From assembly GCF_002498065.1 (NCBI RefSeq), contig NZ_DAFZ01000022.1, positions 1-15,431 of the forward strand: a stretch of DNA of 15,431 nt, given 5' to 3'. Below are positions 6,874 to 14,111 of this stretch, in pieces. Position 1 is the first letter of the stretch. Every line of letters begins with the position of its first letter. This DNA is from Methanoculleus sp. UBA208. GTDB taxonomy: Archaea; Halobacteriota; Methanomicrobia; Methanomicrobiales; Methanoculleaceae. Made by a program: the position numbers and the translations under genes. The notes under the pieces are model-generated. The model did not search any database, was not told where the DNA came from, and worked only from the letters and a program-made list of their open reading frames with translations.

Positions 6874-7250
6874 CAGTTAAAGAGGAGCAGACTATCATCG
6901 ACGTCGCGCTGGAGAACCTCCTGCGTGAAGTCGAAGGGCTTCACGACGATGGATACCGCCTCGTCCAGATCGGGTGTACGGACATCGGCGGCGCATATGA
7001 GATCAACTACTCGTTCGATAAGGGCTACCAGTTCAAAAACCTCCGCCTGACGGCCGGGCCGGAGACGGAGGTCCCGAGCATCTCCGGTATCTACTGGGGG
7101 GCGTTCGTCTACGAGAACGAGATGCACGACCTCTTCGGCATCCCGGTCACCGGGATCAACATCGACTTCAAAGGAACGTTCATCAAGACGGCGGAGAAGT
7201 ATCCGTTCAGTGTCACGAGAAGGGGGGGTGACCGATGCCGGAACGTATAA
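6870..7250 (+). CDS. echD: Ech hydrogenase subunit D, NuoC-like
   Basis: This 126-aa soluble protein matches the short NuoC (30-kDa subunit) type of Ech complexes. The clearest mark is GAFVYENEMHDLFGI (about 83-97), the counterpart of the complex I ERExxDMFGI motif, followed by the FIKTAEKYPF tail. The subunit has no cofactor; it helps hold the large subunit in place. Its ATG overlaps the echC stop by four bases, and its own end overlaps echE by 16 bases (7235-7250), so its last residues (RRGGDRCRNV) are constrained by the echE ribosome binding site and start. A GGTGAG ribosome binding site (about 6860-6865) lies upstream. Confidence 0.9.
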   Translation: MTVKEEQTIIDVALENLLREVEGLHDDGYRLVQIGCTDIGGAYEINYSFDKGYQFKNLRLTAGPETEVPSISGIYWGAFVYENEMHDLFGIPVTGINIDFKGTFIKTAEKYPFSVTRRGGDRCRNV

Positions 7251-8314
7251 TCGTGCCGTTCGGACCGCAGCACCCGGTGCTGCCGGAGCCGATCCACGTC
7301 GATCTCGTCCTCGAGGACGAGAAAGTGGTGGAAGCGATCCCCTCGATCGGCTACATCCACCGCGGGCTCGAGCAACTCGTGCAGAAGCGCGAGTACACCG
7401 AGTACGTCTACGTGGCGGAACGAATCTGCGGGATCTGCAGTTTCATCCACGCGCTCTGCTACAGCCAGGGCGTCGAACACATCATGGGCATCGAGGTTCC
7501 GGACAGGGCACGCTACCTCCGGACGATCTGGTCGGAGTGCTCGCGTCTCCACTCGCACCTCCTCTGGCTCGGGCTCTTTGCCGACTCTATGGGCTTTGAG
7601 AACCTCTTCATGCGATCCTGGCAGCTCCGGGAGAGTGTGCTCGACGTGCTCGAGGACACCACCGGCGGCCGGGTCATTCAGGGCACCTGCAAGGTCGGCG
7701 GGGTCAGGCGTGATATCGGACAGGAGAAACTCGATGAGATGCACCGCGAACTCGACCCCTTCGAGCAGAAGTGCCGGGATCTCGGCGACGTCTTCTTAAA
7801 CGACGAGACGGTGAAGTACCGCCTCCAGGGGCTCGGGGTCATCACAAAGGACGAGGCCTACGCCCTCGGGGCGACAGGGCCGACCGCCAGGGGAAGCGGA
7901 GTCGCGATGGACCACCGCGAGACCGGCTACGCCGCCTACGGCGATCTCGGCTTCAAACCGGTTGTCGAGACCGCCGGGGACTGCTACGCCCGGTGCGCCG
8001 TTCGGGTCAAGGAAGTCTACGCTTCCATCGACATCATCCGGCGGGCGATCGAGGAGATGCCCGAAGGACCCATCGACGTGAAGGTCAAGGGAACGCCCGA
8101 CGGTGAGTACTTCTCCCGCGCCGAGCAGCCGCGGGGGGAGGTCGTCCACTACCTGCGCGGCGACGGGAGCAAGCACCTTGCCCGGGCCCGCATCAGGACG
8201 CCGACGCTCGCGAACATCCCGCCGCTCGTGAAGATGCTCCCCGGGGCCCAGCTCGCGGACGTCCCGGTCGTCGTCCTCTCGATCGATCCCTGCATCAGCT
8301 GCACGGAGAGGTGA
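7235..8314 (+). CDS. echE: Ech hydrogenase large subunit (EchE), NuoD-like, NiFe active site
   Basis: This 359-aa protein is the catalytic [NiFe] subunit, homologous to NuoD/HycE. Both nickel-binding cysteine pairs are intact: RICGICSFIH (C65, C68, H72) and the C-terminal DPCISCTER (C353, C356). The protein ends directly at that Arg, so there is no C-terminal extension to be removed by a maturation endopeptidase, as also reported for Ech/Coo-type enzymes. This argues that it is a true hydrogenase and not a quinone-type NuoD. The ATG lies 16 bases inside echD, preceded by a G-rich ribosome binding site (GGGGGGTG, about 7223-7230). No hyp maturation genes are in the window, so NiFe assembly factors must be encoded elsewhere. 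The reaction is reversible: H2 oxidation with ferredoxin reduction, or the reverse, coupled to ion flow. Confidence 0.95.
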   Translation: MPERIIVPFGPQHPVLPEPIHVDLVLEDEKVVEAIPSIGYIHRGLEQLVQKREYTEYVYVAERICGICSFIHALCYSQGVEHIMGIEVPDRARYLRTIWSECSRLHSHLLWLGLFADSMGFENLFMRSWQLRESVLDVLEDTTGGRVIQGTCKVGGVRRDIGQEKLDEMHRELDPFEQKCRDLGDVFLNDETVKYRLQGLGVITKDEAYALGATGPTARGSGVAMDHRETGYAAYGDLGFKPVVETAGDCYARCAVRVKEVYASIDIIRRAIEEMPEGPIDVKVKGTPDGEYFSRAEQPRGEVVHYLRGDGSKHLARARIRTPTLANIPPLVKMLPGAQLADVPVVVLSIDPCISCTER

Positions 8315-8321
8315 AGACGGA

Positions 8322-8738
8322 ATGAGCATTTTTCAGATGACAAAAACGGTTATCCGGAACCTGACAGGGGGGCCGGCCACCCGCCAGTACCCGGCGGTGC
8401 CGGCGCGAAGATGCCCCCTCACCCGGGGGCACGTCACCATCGACCCGTCCACCTGCCGCTCCTGCGGCCTCTGCTCGCGGAGGTGTCCGTGCGAGGCGAT
8501 CCGCATCGATAAAGAAGAGAAGGTCTGGGAGATCGACCGCATGCGGTGCATCGCCTGCGGCGACTGTGTCGAAGGCTGCCCGTTCGGGAGCCTCACGATG
8601 GAGCCGGAGTACCTCCCGCCGGTGGTGGAGCAGTGCGCGGCGGAGCGCCATATCATCACCTACGTGAAGCCTGAGAAGCCCGAGAAGAAACCGGCCGAAG
8701 AGAGCACACAAGAAGAAGGCGCCGGCGAAAGCGCGTGA
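8322..8738 (+). CDS. echF: Ech hydrogenase polyferredoxin subunit (EchF), NuoI-like 2x[4Fe-4S]
   Basis: This 138-aa protein is the electron-relay subunit between the proximal cluster of EchC and soluble ferredoxin. Two canonical [4Fe-4S] motifs are present: C45-R-S-C48-G-L-C51-x3-C55-P and C76-I-A-C79-G-D-C82-x3-C86-P, in the NuoI/HycF order. An extra Cys follows at 57. The N-terminal 40 residues include RQYPAVPARRCPLTRGH, matching the usual lead-in of Ech and Mbh ferredoxin subunits. The C-terminal 25 or so residues are a low-complexity Lys/Glu/Pro tail, probably disordered. The ATG lies seven bases after the echE stop, with a GAGGTGA ribosome binding site overlapping that stop. It is the last operon gene; T-runs follow within 60 bases. 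Confidence 0.94.
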   Translation: MSIFQMTKTVIRNLTGGPATRQYPAVPARRCPLTRGHVTIDPSTCRSCGLCSRRCPCEAIRIDKEEKVWEIDRMRCIACGDCVEGCPFGSLTMEPEYLPPVVEQCAAERHIITYVKPEKPEKKPAEESTQEEGAGESA

Positions 8739-8749
8739 GAAGGGGCGGG

Positions 8750-8792
8750 GGCCCTGGAATCCCCGGCGCGATCTTTTTTAACTACTGTTTTT
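8750..8792 (+). terminator. T-run terminator of the ech operon
   Basis: After the echF stop, the GC-rich segment GGGGCCCTGGAATCCCCGG (about 8748-8766) is followed by six Ts (8774-8779) and then five Ts (8788-8792). Archaeal RNA polymerase terminates at such T-runs, with or without a hairpin. A weak dyad, ACTGTT (8784-8789) with AACAGT (8812-8817), spans the second run. Confidence 0.55.
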
Positions 8793-8819
8793 ATCCAGCA
8801 GCGGAAGCGTTAACAGTTG

Positions 8820-9225
8820 ATGGCATCTCGAGCGCCGCCTGCTTGCGATTGCAACAGCCGGAGTGGCTGGAACTATGGGGAGGTCTGGCAGGTGGGATTG
8901 TGGCTGCCGAAACAACCGAAACTATGGGGCGACCCCGTACACTGGACCGTGGGAGACTCGCACCTTTGGTGCTCGAACTCCGCCTGCCCTTCGGGCACGC
9001 ATCGTCTATCGCCACGAGGGGGGTGGGGACAAAGGGGAGTGCGAACGGAGTGAGCATGAGCACCGCCAGGTGCGAAGGGGGGAGCATCCCCCCCTGAAAC
9101 CCCTCCCCAGACGCGATACCCGCTGGAAACCCGTGCACGGTATGTATGAGGTCATAGCGCAGAACCGTCGTCACTCGAAAACGCCCAATATTTTCTCGAA
9201 TTCCATCCCATCAAGACGTCGTTCC
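8820..9225. other. gene-free, hairpin-rich spacer (possible structured RNA or dispersed repeat)
   Basis: No convincing coding frame lies between echF and the convergent oxidoreductase gene. Perfect hairpins follow one another: CAGCC-GGAGT-GGCTG (8855-8869), GCACC-TTT-GGTGC (8960-8972), TGCCC-TTC-GGGCA (8985-8997), GCACC-GCCA-GGTGC (9060-9073) and GGGGGG-AGCAT-CCCCCC (9077-9093). The last two are enclosed by GGGGTGGGG (9020-9028) facing CCCCTCCCC (9100-9108), pairing 4+4 around one mismatch. The 10-mer AACTATGGGG occurs twice, 49 bp apart (8871-8880 and 8920-8929). The stem GCACC/GGTGC is used twice, so alternative pairings are possible. GAAAA (9179-9183) and TTTTC (9191-9195) could help end the minus-strand gene. 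Confidence 0.5.
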
Positions 9226-10596
9226 TCACTTCCTCACCAGCGGATGCACCATGTGAATAATATCGTAGGTGCTGCTCGGGTATGCCCACGGGATCGCGTC
9301 CAGCGTGAGGTCGTCCACCGTCAGGCCGTGTTTGATCGCGAGGGCGAAGATGTTGATCACCTCCTCGACGTGCGGGCCGATGAGGTGGGCGCCGAGGATC
9401 CGGCGGGAGTCCTCGTCGACCAGGAGCTTGTAGCCGGCGTGCCTCTGGCCGATGCTCCGGTTCGTGAAACGCCCCGAGAGGTCGCCGGCGTTGGCGATGT
9501 AGGGGATCCCTTCCTCCTTCGCCGCCTCTTCCGTGAGCCCGACGGACGCAATGGGCGGGGTCGTGAATACGGCGCTCGGGACGACGGTGTAGTCCGCGAC
9601 GCGGCCGTTGCCGCCCAGGATGTTGTCGACGACGACGTGAGCGTCCATCACCGCCACCGGCGTCAGCTGCAAACTCACCGGGTTCGCATCCCCGGCCACG
9701 TAGACCGCAGGATTCGAGACGCTCCGGAGGTGTTCGTCGACCACGATCCCCCGGCGGTCGGTCTCGACCTCTCCCGCCGCAAGGTCGAGCTCCTCGATCG
9801 CGGAGATCCTGCCTGCGCCGTGGACGACCATATCGGCACCGAAGGTCTTCTCCTCCCCATCCTTTCCGGCCCGCACACGAAGGCCGGCGGCGTTTCTCTC
9901 GACCGAGACGAGCGGCATGTTCACCTGCACGTCGATCCCGATCTCCCCCGACGCCAGCACCAGCCGGTCGACGATATCGGGGTCGAACTCTTTGAGCACC
10001 CGCCCGCTCCGCTGGAGGATGGTCACCGCCGACCCGGCCCTGGCGGCAACGTGGGCGAACTCGAAGGAGATGTAGCCCCCGCCGACAAAGACGATCCGTT
10101 CCGGGAGCGCTTCGAGGTAGAAGAAGTCGTCGCTCAAGGTCATGAGGTCCTCACCGGGAACGTTCAGGGGGCGGGAGTGCGCACCGGCGGCGATCACGAT
10201 GTACCGGGCCGTGAGCACATCACCGTCGATCGTCACCCGGTCCGGCCCGGTAAAACGGGCAAGCCCGTGGCAGGTGTGGATCCCCGCCTCCCGGAACCCC
10301 TCCTCCTTTCGTTTGGGGACAGGGTCGGTGAACGTGCGCTCGAAGGCGATCAGCTCCGGCCAGTCGATCGAGACCGCTCCCCGGATACCGTTCCCCTGCT
10401 GGTTACCGACGCGGGCAACCGCCCCGGCGGCACTGGCGAGCACCCATTTGGGGACGCAGCCCCGCAGGGCGCACGTCCCCCCGTAGTCCCGGGAATCGGT
10501 GATTGCAACCTCCATGCCGGCCTTCCTGCAGTGCCAGGCGATGTCGGAACCGGCGTTCCCCGTTCCGATAACGACGACGTCATACTCCCGCTCCAT
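9226..10596 (-). CDS. FAD-dependent pyridine nucleotide-disulfide oxidoreductase (lipoamide dehydrogenase / mercuric reductase fold)
   Basis: This 456-aa flavoprotein has the full class I layout. It has an FAD dinucleotide motif GTGNAG (11-16), a redox-active disulfide GGTCALRGCVPK (C42, C47), an NAD(P)H motif GGGYISFEFA followed by ILQRSGR, where the Arg residues favour NADPH, a second FAD motif VYVAGDANP, and a C-terminal dimerization domain. The usual C-terminal catalytic pair HPTxxE is absent: Y439 stands at the His position and Y444 at the Glu position, with D445 next. That argues against a standard lipoamide dehydrogenase or glutathione reductase; mercuric reductases also carry Tyr here, but I see no C-terminal vicinal Cys pair. 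The substrate is unknown. The start at 10596 has a GGAG ribosome binding site seven bases upstream; the frame is open to an ATG at 10626. It lies 96 bp downstream of the permease gene. Confidence 0.88.
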   Translation of the reverse strand: MEREYDVVVIGTGNAGSDIAWHCRKAGMEVAITDSRDYGGTCALRGCVPKWVLASAAGAVARVGNQQGNGIRGAVSIDWPELIAFERTFTDPVPKRKEEGFREAGIHTCHGLARFTGPDRVTIDGDVLTARYIVIAAGAHSRPLNVPGEDLMTLSDDFFYLEALPERIVFVGGGYISFEFAHVAARAGSAVTILQRSGRVLKEFDPDIVDRLVLASGEIGIDVQVNMPLVSVERNAAGLRVRAGKDGEEKTFGADMVVHGAGRISAIEELDLAAGEVETDRRGIVVDEHLRSVSNPAVYVAGDANPVSLQLTPVAVMDAHVVVDNILGGNGRVADYTVVPSAVFTTPPIASVGLTEEAAKEEGIPYIANAGDLSGRFTNRSIGQRHAGYKLLVDEDSRRILGAHLIGPHVEEVINIFALAIKHGLTVDDLTLDAIPWAYPSSTYDIIHMVHPLVRK

Positions 10597-10636
10597 GGTG
10601 AGGCTCCGGTCGCCACGGACCGGCATAAAGGTTTAC

Positions 10637-10672
10637 CCGGGCAGGAAAGATGCGGCACCGCCGGCTGCCCGG
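10637..10672. repeat. 8-bp inverted repeat between permease and oxidoreductase genes
   Basis: CCGGGCAG (10637-10644) and CTGCCCGG (10665-10672) are perfectly complementary, with a 20-nt centre that itself contains CGGCACCGCCG. It lies just after the permease stop, on the minus strand, and before the oxidoreductase gene. A CTTTATGC stretch (about 10624-10631 read on the minus strand) follows and is a weak TATA candidate. It may be a transcript end or a mRNA structure separating the two genes. Confidence 0.45.
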
Positions 10673-10692
10673 CCCGAGGACGGCACGGGAAG

Positions 10693-12480
10693 TCAGAAGT
10701 AGAGAAGAGAGACGATGCCGACGGCGACGAAGATGAAGACGACCGTCAGAGCACCCCCCGCCACGAGATAGTCCCGGGTCCGGTAGTTCCCGGGGCCCAT
10801 CAGGAGAGCGTTCACCGGGTGCGTCGGGAGGAGGAAGGAGTTCGACGTGCAGATCCCGACGAGGAGCGCGAGCCCCCGCGGATCGAGCCCGAACGAGCCC
10901 GCCATCACCAGCACGAGCGGGACCAGGAGGACGGTGGCGGCAATATTCGACATGACGAGCGAGAAGGCGGTCGCGAGGGCTGCAATCGCGATGAGGATCA
11001 GGAGTGTCGGATACCCGGCGACCAGGACGGCCATCCGGTCGGCGATGAACCTGGCCGTTCCGGTCGTATCCATGGCGATGCCGAGCGGCAGGAGGCCGGC
11101 GATCAGCGCGAGCGTCCGCCAGTCGACGGCCCGGTAGACCTCGCCGACCGGGACGATCCGGAGGAGGACCATCGCGAGCACTCCCGAAAGGAGGCTTACC
11201 GCTATCGAGAGCCCGGTGTAGGTGAGGGCGACGGCGGCAAGAAAGCAGAAAATGGCGGCAGCCGCACCACGCTCGCGCACCGCCGCCCGCCCCTCGACGG
11301 GGGTTACCAGGACGAAGTTCCGGTCCGTGGCAAGCGCCTGGAGTCGTTCCCAGCGGCCAAGAACGACCATCGCGTCCCCCGCCTGCAGGGGCAGGTCGGC
11401 AAGGTTCTTCCGCTGCTCTTCCGTCCCTGAAAGGAGGATCAGCACTTCGGCACCGTAGGTCACCCGAAACTCAAGGTCCCGGAGCGTCTTGCCGGTGATG
11501 GGTGCATACGGCCGGACGATAACCTCTGCAAACCCCACGTTCGGGTCGGCCACGACGTTTGCGGCGCTCTCCCCCGCCCGGACCCACTCGAGCCCGAAAT
11601 CGTCTACGAACCGCCTGACATCCTCATCCTGTCCGAGAACACCGAGTTCCTGCCCGGCGGCGAACCGGGTATGCCGCCACGGCGTGTAGACGACCTCCCC
11701 CCGCTCGGCGAGAGAGATGAGGTGAAGGTTGTAGCGCGAGATCATATGCACCGCCTCCCGCGTCGCCCCGACAATCGGGCTCCCGGCCGGGACCCGCAGG
11801 TAGGATATGCGGCATGGTGGACACCAGGTCCGGATCAGTTCCTCCTGCGGGCTCAACCGCGTCTTCTCGCGCCGGGGAAGGACCCGGTCCCCGAAGAAGT
11901 AGAAGAAGGCGATTCCGGCAAGCAGGAGCGGCACGCCGACAGGAGTGATGGCAAAGAGCCCGAAGGGCGCGTACCCGCGTTGAGCAAGGAGATCGTTGAG
12001 GATGATGAGGGTGCCGGCCCCCACCATGCTGACGGTGCCCCCGAGGATCGCGGCGTAGCCGACGGGCAGGAGGAGACGCGACGCCGGAACCCCCGTAAGC
12101 GACGATACCCGCAGGAGCGAGGGGAGGAAGACGGCGGTGGCCCCGACGCTCTGCATGAACGCCGAGAGCCCGCCGGCGACGAGGGAGACGGCGGCGATCA
12201 ACCGCCGTTCCCCGGTCCCGGCAAACCTGACGATCGCGCGGGCGATGCGGATGGTCACCCCGGTCCGATCGAGCCCGCGCCCGAGGATCATCACCGAGAG
12301 CATCGCGATGACCGCGCTGCTCGAAAACCCCGAGAGGGCCTGCGCCGGGGTGACGAGCCCGAACCACGCGAGCGCGAGGGTCACGAGCACGGCGGCGACG
12401 TCGACCCTGATGGCGCCGGAGATAAAGAGGACGGCGGTGCCGGCCACCACCAGCAGGGTGAGGAGGATCTCGGTCTCCAT
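10693..12480 (-). CDS. SLC13/DASS-type anion permease with two internal TrkA-C (RCK_C) domains
   Basis: This 595-aa membrane protein has two hydrophobic halves (about 1-200 and 405-595) separated by a soluble insert. The insert carries two TrkA-C-like modules: about 222-296 (RISYLRVPAGSPIVGAT onward) and about 312-392 (VGFAEVIVRPYAPITGKTL onward). The first half has the re-entrant-type segment TVSMVGAGTLIILNDLL (149-165) and the second has THPVNALLMGPGNYRTRDY near the C-terminus, both typical of SLC13 permeases. Members carry sulfate, dicarboxylates or similar anions, usually with Na+; the TrkA-C modules probably sense a small ligand. The substrate cannot be read from sequence. The frame is open upstream to 12609, but residues before METEILL overlap the preceding gene's end and are not family-like, so I chose the ATG at 12480, with a weak GGGTG ribosome binding site. 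Confidence 0.87.
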   Translation of the reverse strand: METEILLTLLVVAGTAVLFISGAIRVDVAAVLVTLALAWFGLVTPAQALSGFSSSAVIAMLSVMILGRGLDRTGVTIRIARAIVRFAGTGERRLIAAVSLVAGGLSAFMQSVGATAVFLPSLLRVSSLTGVPASRLLLPVGYAAILGGTVSMVGAGTLIILNDLLAQRGYAPFGLFAITPVGVPLLLAGIAFFYFFGDRVLPRREKTRLSPQEELIRTWCPPCRISYLRVPAGSPIVGATREAVHMISRYNLHLISLAERGEVVYTPWRHTRFAAGQELGVLGQDEDVRRFVDDFGLEWVRAGESAANVVADPNVGFAEVIVRPYAPITGKTLRDLEFRVTYGAEVLILLSGTEEQRKNLADLPLQAGDAMVVLGRWERLQALATDRNFVLVTPVEGRAAVRERGAAAAIFCFLAAVALTYTGLSIAVSLLSGVLAMVLLRIVPVGEVYRAVDWRTLALIAGLLPLGIAMDTTGTARFIADRMAVLVAGYPTLLILIAIAALATAFSLVMSNIAATVLLVPLVLVMAGSFGLDPRGLALLVGICTSNSFLLPTHPVNALLMGPGNYRTRDYLVAGGALTVVFIFVAVGIVSLLYF

Positions 12481-12547
12481 CGGGCACCCGGGGGTGAGCG
12501 GAGCAGAAAAAAGGTGCGGGCGGATCGTCTCGAAACAGGCCGGAGCG

Positions 12548-13261
12548 TTACTGCCCGTACACGTCGGTGGTGACCCGGTGCGGCTCAAACCGCCCGCGGT
12601 GAAAGACACGGACCTCGACCTCTGCGCCTTTTCGGAAGTCCCGCATCAGGAGGTCGTAGGTCCGCCGGACGTAGCGCAGCCCTTCCCGGGCGAAGAGATC
12701 CCGGAGGGCCCGCCTGAACCGGATCGCCTGGTCGAGGAACGCCGCCTCGTAGGCACGGGTCTCCCGGGCAATCCGGGTGCATTCGGCGTCGTCGATCGGG
12801 GTGTTGTAGCAGCCGTGCTCGTTCAAACCGCTGATCTGCCGCCAGTCGACGGCGCCGGTCTCGTCGGCCTCCCGGTGGAGCATGTAGGGGTAGATCCGGC
12901 AGATGGAGAACCGCCGGTCGTAGATGCTGCACCTGCCGTCCGAAAGAAAGATGCAGGAGCCATCCGGCTTTGTCCGGAGGGCGTAGCCCGAGACGTAGAA
13001 CCTCCCCTGCTGATCGCAGGCATCGAAATCGGGTGCCGGGACGACGGCGTCGGGCGCAAACGAGCGGACGCTGTCGGCATCCTCCTCCAGCAAAAAGACG
13101 TGGCCGTTGAACTCCCGGGTGCAGCACCGGCCGCAGCAGTCGCAGGAGAATCCAACCTCCCGGATGATCGCGATGAACTCATCTTCCGGGAACCGGAGAA
13201 GTCTTTCGCGTTCTGCTTCAAGGGCAACAATCTGTTCGTCGAACGTGAACGTAACCGGCAA
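12548..13261 (-). CDS. YkgJ-type (UPF0153) cysteine-cluster protein
   Basis: This 237-aa soluble protein carries the YkgJ family cysteine set: FSCDCCGRCC (C40, C42, C43, C46, C47), then DGSC, DGRCSIYDRRFSICRIYPY and HGC further on. The cysteines are thought to bind zinc or an iron-sulfur cluster; the reaction is unknown. CSIYDxRxxxCRxYP is the family's most conserved segment. The C-terminal 90 residues are Arg-rich, helical and outside the core. The start is probably TTG at 13261, because a stop lies three codons upstream and no ATG or GTG precedes the cysteine core. GGAGG sits directly against that TTG, too close to be ideal, and a weaker AGGA lies about ten bases upstream. It is 88 bp downstream of the SagB-like gene and 67 bp upstream of the permease gene. 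Confidence 0.87.
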   Translation of the reverse strand: MPVTFTFDEQIVALEAERERLLRFPEDEFIAIIREVGFSCDCCGRCCTREFNGHVFLLEEDADSVRSFAPDAVVPAPDFDACDQQGRFYVSGYALRTKPDGSCIFLSDGRCSIYDRRFSICRIYPYMLHREADETGAVDWRQISGLNEHGCYNTPIDDAECTRIARETRAYEAAFLDQAIRFRRALRDLFAREGLRYVRRTYDLLMRDFRKGAEVEVRVFHRGRFEPHRVTTDVYGQ

Positions 13262-13275
13262 CCTCCGTCATCCTG

Positions 13276-13293
13276 CCCGGCACGAATGCCGGG
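13276..13293 (-). promoter_or_regulatory. hairpin with TTCG loop in the leader of the YkgJ-type gene
   Basis: Read on the minus strand, CCCGGCA-TTCG-TGCCGGG is a perfect 7-bp stem with a UUCG loop, a very stable RNA hairpin. It ends 14 bases before the TTG start of the YkgJ-type gene and 56 bases after the SagB-like stop. No T-run follows, so an attenuating, processing or mRNA-stabilizing role is more likely than termination. Confidence 0.5.
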
Positions 13294-13349
13294 ACTCTTC
13301 ACTCAGGCGTTGGACGGGGAGGAGGATATGCTCTTCGGCACCCGCCGCC

Positions 13350-14111
13350 TCAAGGCTTCTTTCCCACCGTTGCAGCATAGATCAGGAACTGGCGTTCGCC
13401 GTCGATGCCGAGAAGCCGGTTCATCGCCGCGTCGTCGAAGGCGGCGATCGCGCAGACCCCGCACCCCACGTCCGATGCCGCAAGGTAGAGGTTCTGGCAG
13501 ACGTGGCCGGCGTCGAGATGCAGGTAGCGGTAACCGCGCTCGCCGTAGCGCCACGTCATCCGGTCCGGGACGGCGGTCCAGAGGAAGGTGACGGCGCTCC
13601 CGAGGATATGCGGCTGGTTCAGGCACCCCGCCGCCACTCGCCGGGCGACACCGGGATCGCGCGACTCTTCGGCAAGGCGGTGCTCCAGCGCCAGGTAACG
13701 GTAGAGCCCGGGGGGAACGTCCCCGATCCGGTTGACCAGCAGGTAGGTCTCGAGCGCGTGCCGTGCGCCCGCGGACGGGACCGTGCGGAGGGTGAACGTC
13801 CCGTCGACGGCCCGCCTGACCCCCTGGGTGCACCAGAGGAGGAATGCAGTTTCCTCAAGCGTGAGCGGGTCCACCGCGTAGTTCCTGACGCTCTCCCGCT
13901 GCTCGATCGCGTCCCGGAGATCGACGGCAGGAATAGCGATGTCGTCGGGCGCGGGCAGCGGGATGACCGTCTTGGCCTTCGTGTACGGGATCTGGAGAGG
14001 CGGCGGCGGGTGGCCCAGCATCTGATCCGAGGGAGGCTGGATCCCGTACTCCGTCCTCCGCATGAACTCCCTTCCTGCCCCGCACAGGGACCGGGGGATC
14101 GGGTTCGACAT
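13350..14111 (-). CDS. SagB-type nitroreductase-fold oxidoreductase
   Basis: This 253-aa protein belongs to the FMN-dependent nitroreductase superfamily, SagB-type dehydrogenase branch. The marks are EQRESVRNY (70-78, FMN phosphate contact), TVPSAGARHALETYLLVN, PGLYRYL, and YRYLHLDAGHVCQNLYLAA, a hallmark of SagB. In TOMM toxin systems such proteins oxidize azolines to azoles together with SagC/SagD, but neither partner nor a precursor peptide is in this window, so it is probably a stand-alone family member with unknown substrate. An internal ATG at 14063 (MRRTEYG), with a GGGAG ribosome binding site, is a credible alternative start. The ATG at 14111 would suit a leaderless transcript from the TATA-like GTTATGTA near 14136-14143. 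It is the first gene of the minus-strand cluster. No signal peptide is seen. Confidence 0.88.
   Translation of the reverse strand: MSNPIPRSLCGAGREFMRRTEYGIQPPSDQMLGHPPPPLQIPYTKAKTVIPLPAPDDIAIPAVDLRDAIEQRESVRNYAVDPLTLEETAFLLWCTQGVRRAVDGTFTLRTVPSAGARHALETYLLVNRIGDVPPGLYRYLALEHRLAEESRDPGVARRVAAGCLNQPHILGSAVTFLWTAVPDRMTWRYGERGYRYLHLDAGHVCQNLYLAASDVGCGVCAIAAFDDAAMNRLLGIDGERQFLIYAATVGKKP

Noticed and set aside
8784..8817. ACTGTT/AACAGT dyad as an operator
   Set aside because: A 6-bp arm pair with a 22-bp spacer is easily due to chance and overlaps a likely terminator.
8791..9174. Minus-strand frame of 127 codons in the echF downstream spacer
   Set aside because: It runs through several perfect hairpins and lacks a ribosome binding site or family motifs. 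It is better explained by structured non-coding DNA.
8863..11430. Open plus-strand frame of 855 codons across the oxidoreductase and permease genes
   Set aside because: It lies opposite two genes with clear family motifs on the minus strand and its own translation is Arg/Asp/Gly-rich without recognizable domains. Long antisense frames are expected at this GC content.
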